DNA of 6,463 nt from an uncultured Clostridia bacterium (GTDB lineage Bacteria; Bacillota; Clostridia; Oscillospirales; Ruminococcaceae): contig CANCXY010000190.1 in the NCBI GenBank assembly GCA_947381875.1, forward strand, positions 1-6,463. The letters are read 5' to 3'. This document shows positions 6,262 to 6,463 of this stretch, in pieces. The position numbers and the translations under genes are program-made. Below the pieces are notes generated by a model. That model did not search any database. It saw only the letters and a program-made list of their open reading frames with translations, and had not been told where the DNA came from. Each line of letters starts with the position of its first letter. The stretch's first letter is position 1.

Positions 6262-6463
6262 ACAATACAATGCAAGAGGATGTCCTGCGCGTCCTGCTTA
6301 CAGAGGAACAGCTCCATGCGCGCGTGGCGGAGCTTGGCGCGCAGATCACCAAAGATTACCAGGGCGGAAACCTGATGCTGGTAAGCGTGCTGAAAGGGTC
6401 AGTGGTATTCATGGCCGACCTGATGCGCGAGATCGACCTGCCCGCCGAGATCGACTTTATGGT
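6258..6463 (+). CDS. hpt: Hypoxanthine phosphoribosyltransferase, N-terminal part
   Basis: Sixty-eight codons are visible before the window ends. The protein salvages hypoxanthine (and usually guanine) to IMP/GMP using PRPP in the cytoplasm. Visible family features are VLLTEEQLHARVAELGAQI near the N-terminus and the pyrophosphate-binding loop VLKGS (44-48), followed by VFMADLMREIDLPAEIDFM, which is typical of bacterial HPRT. The PRPP-binding signature and C-terminal half (the family is about 175-185 residues) lie beyond the window. The ATG overlaps the tilS stop as ATGA (6258-6261) and has a good GGAGG, so it is probably translated by coupling as well as by direct initiation. ftsH is the expected next gene by conserved order, but it is not seen here. 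Confidence 0.95.
   Translation, partial: MNNTMQEDVLRVLLTEEQLHARVAELGAQITKDYQGGNLMLVSVLKGSVVFMADLMREIDLPAEIDFM

Overview
This window looks like a contig end from a high-GC member of the Clostridia. GC content is about 60% by eye, all genes lie on the + strand, and the proteins are Firmicutes-type. The best guess is an Oscillospirales/Ruminococcaceae-like gut bacterium; no marker settles the genus. Bases 1-45 are not biological: they match an Illumina index-read adapter, including an 8-base index. Real sequence starts at about 46.

Layout: the 3' end of a ribonuclease J gene (46-512); a 276-bp spacer packed with at least six hairpins; gdpP, the cyclic-di-AMP phosphodiesterase (789-2768); rplI, ribosomal protein L9 (2863-3306); a second hairpin-rich spacer carrying an inverted copy of part of the first spacer; dnaB, the replicative helicase (3486-4880); tilS, the tRNA(Ile) lysidine synthetase (4867-6261); and the first 68 codons of hpt, hypoxanthine phosphoribosyltransferase (6258 to the window end).

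The order gdpP-rplI-dnaB is an old conserved Firmicutes neighbourhood, and tilS-hpt (usually followed by ftsH) is another. Here the two are joined by a 14-bp dnaB/tilS overlap, and tilS and hpt overlap by 4 bp, so dnaB-tilS-hpt is probably one translationally coupled transcript. The genes are housekeeping functions: RNA decay, c-di-AMP signalling, ribosome structure, replication fork unwinding, AUA decoding and purine salvage.

I see no evidence of a new defence, mobile or biosynthetic system. The points worth attention are the adapter at the contig end, the hairpin arrays and inverted repeat pair in the two large spacers, the false N-terminal extensions these repeats invite, and a sharply AT-rich patch inside tilS that contains a plausible internal promoter for hpt.
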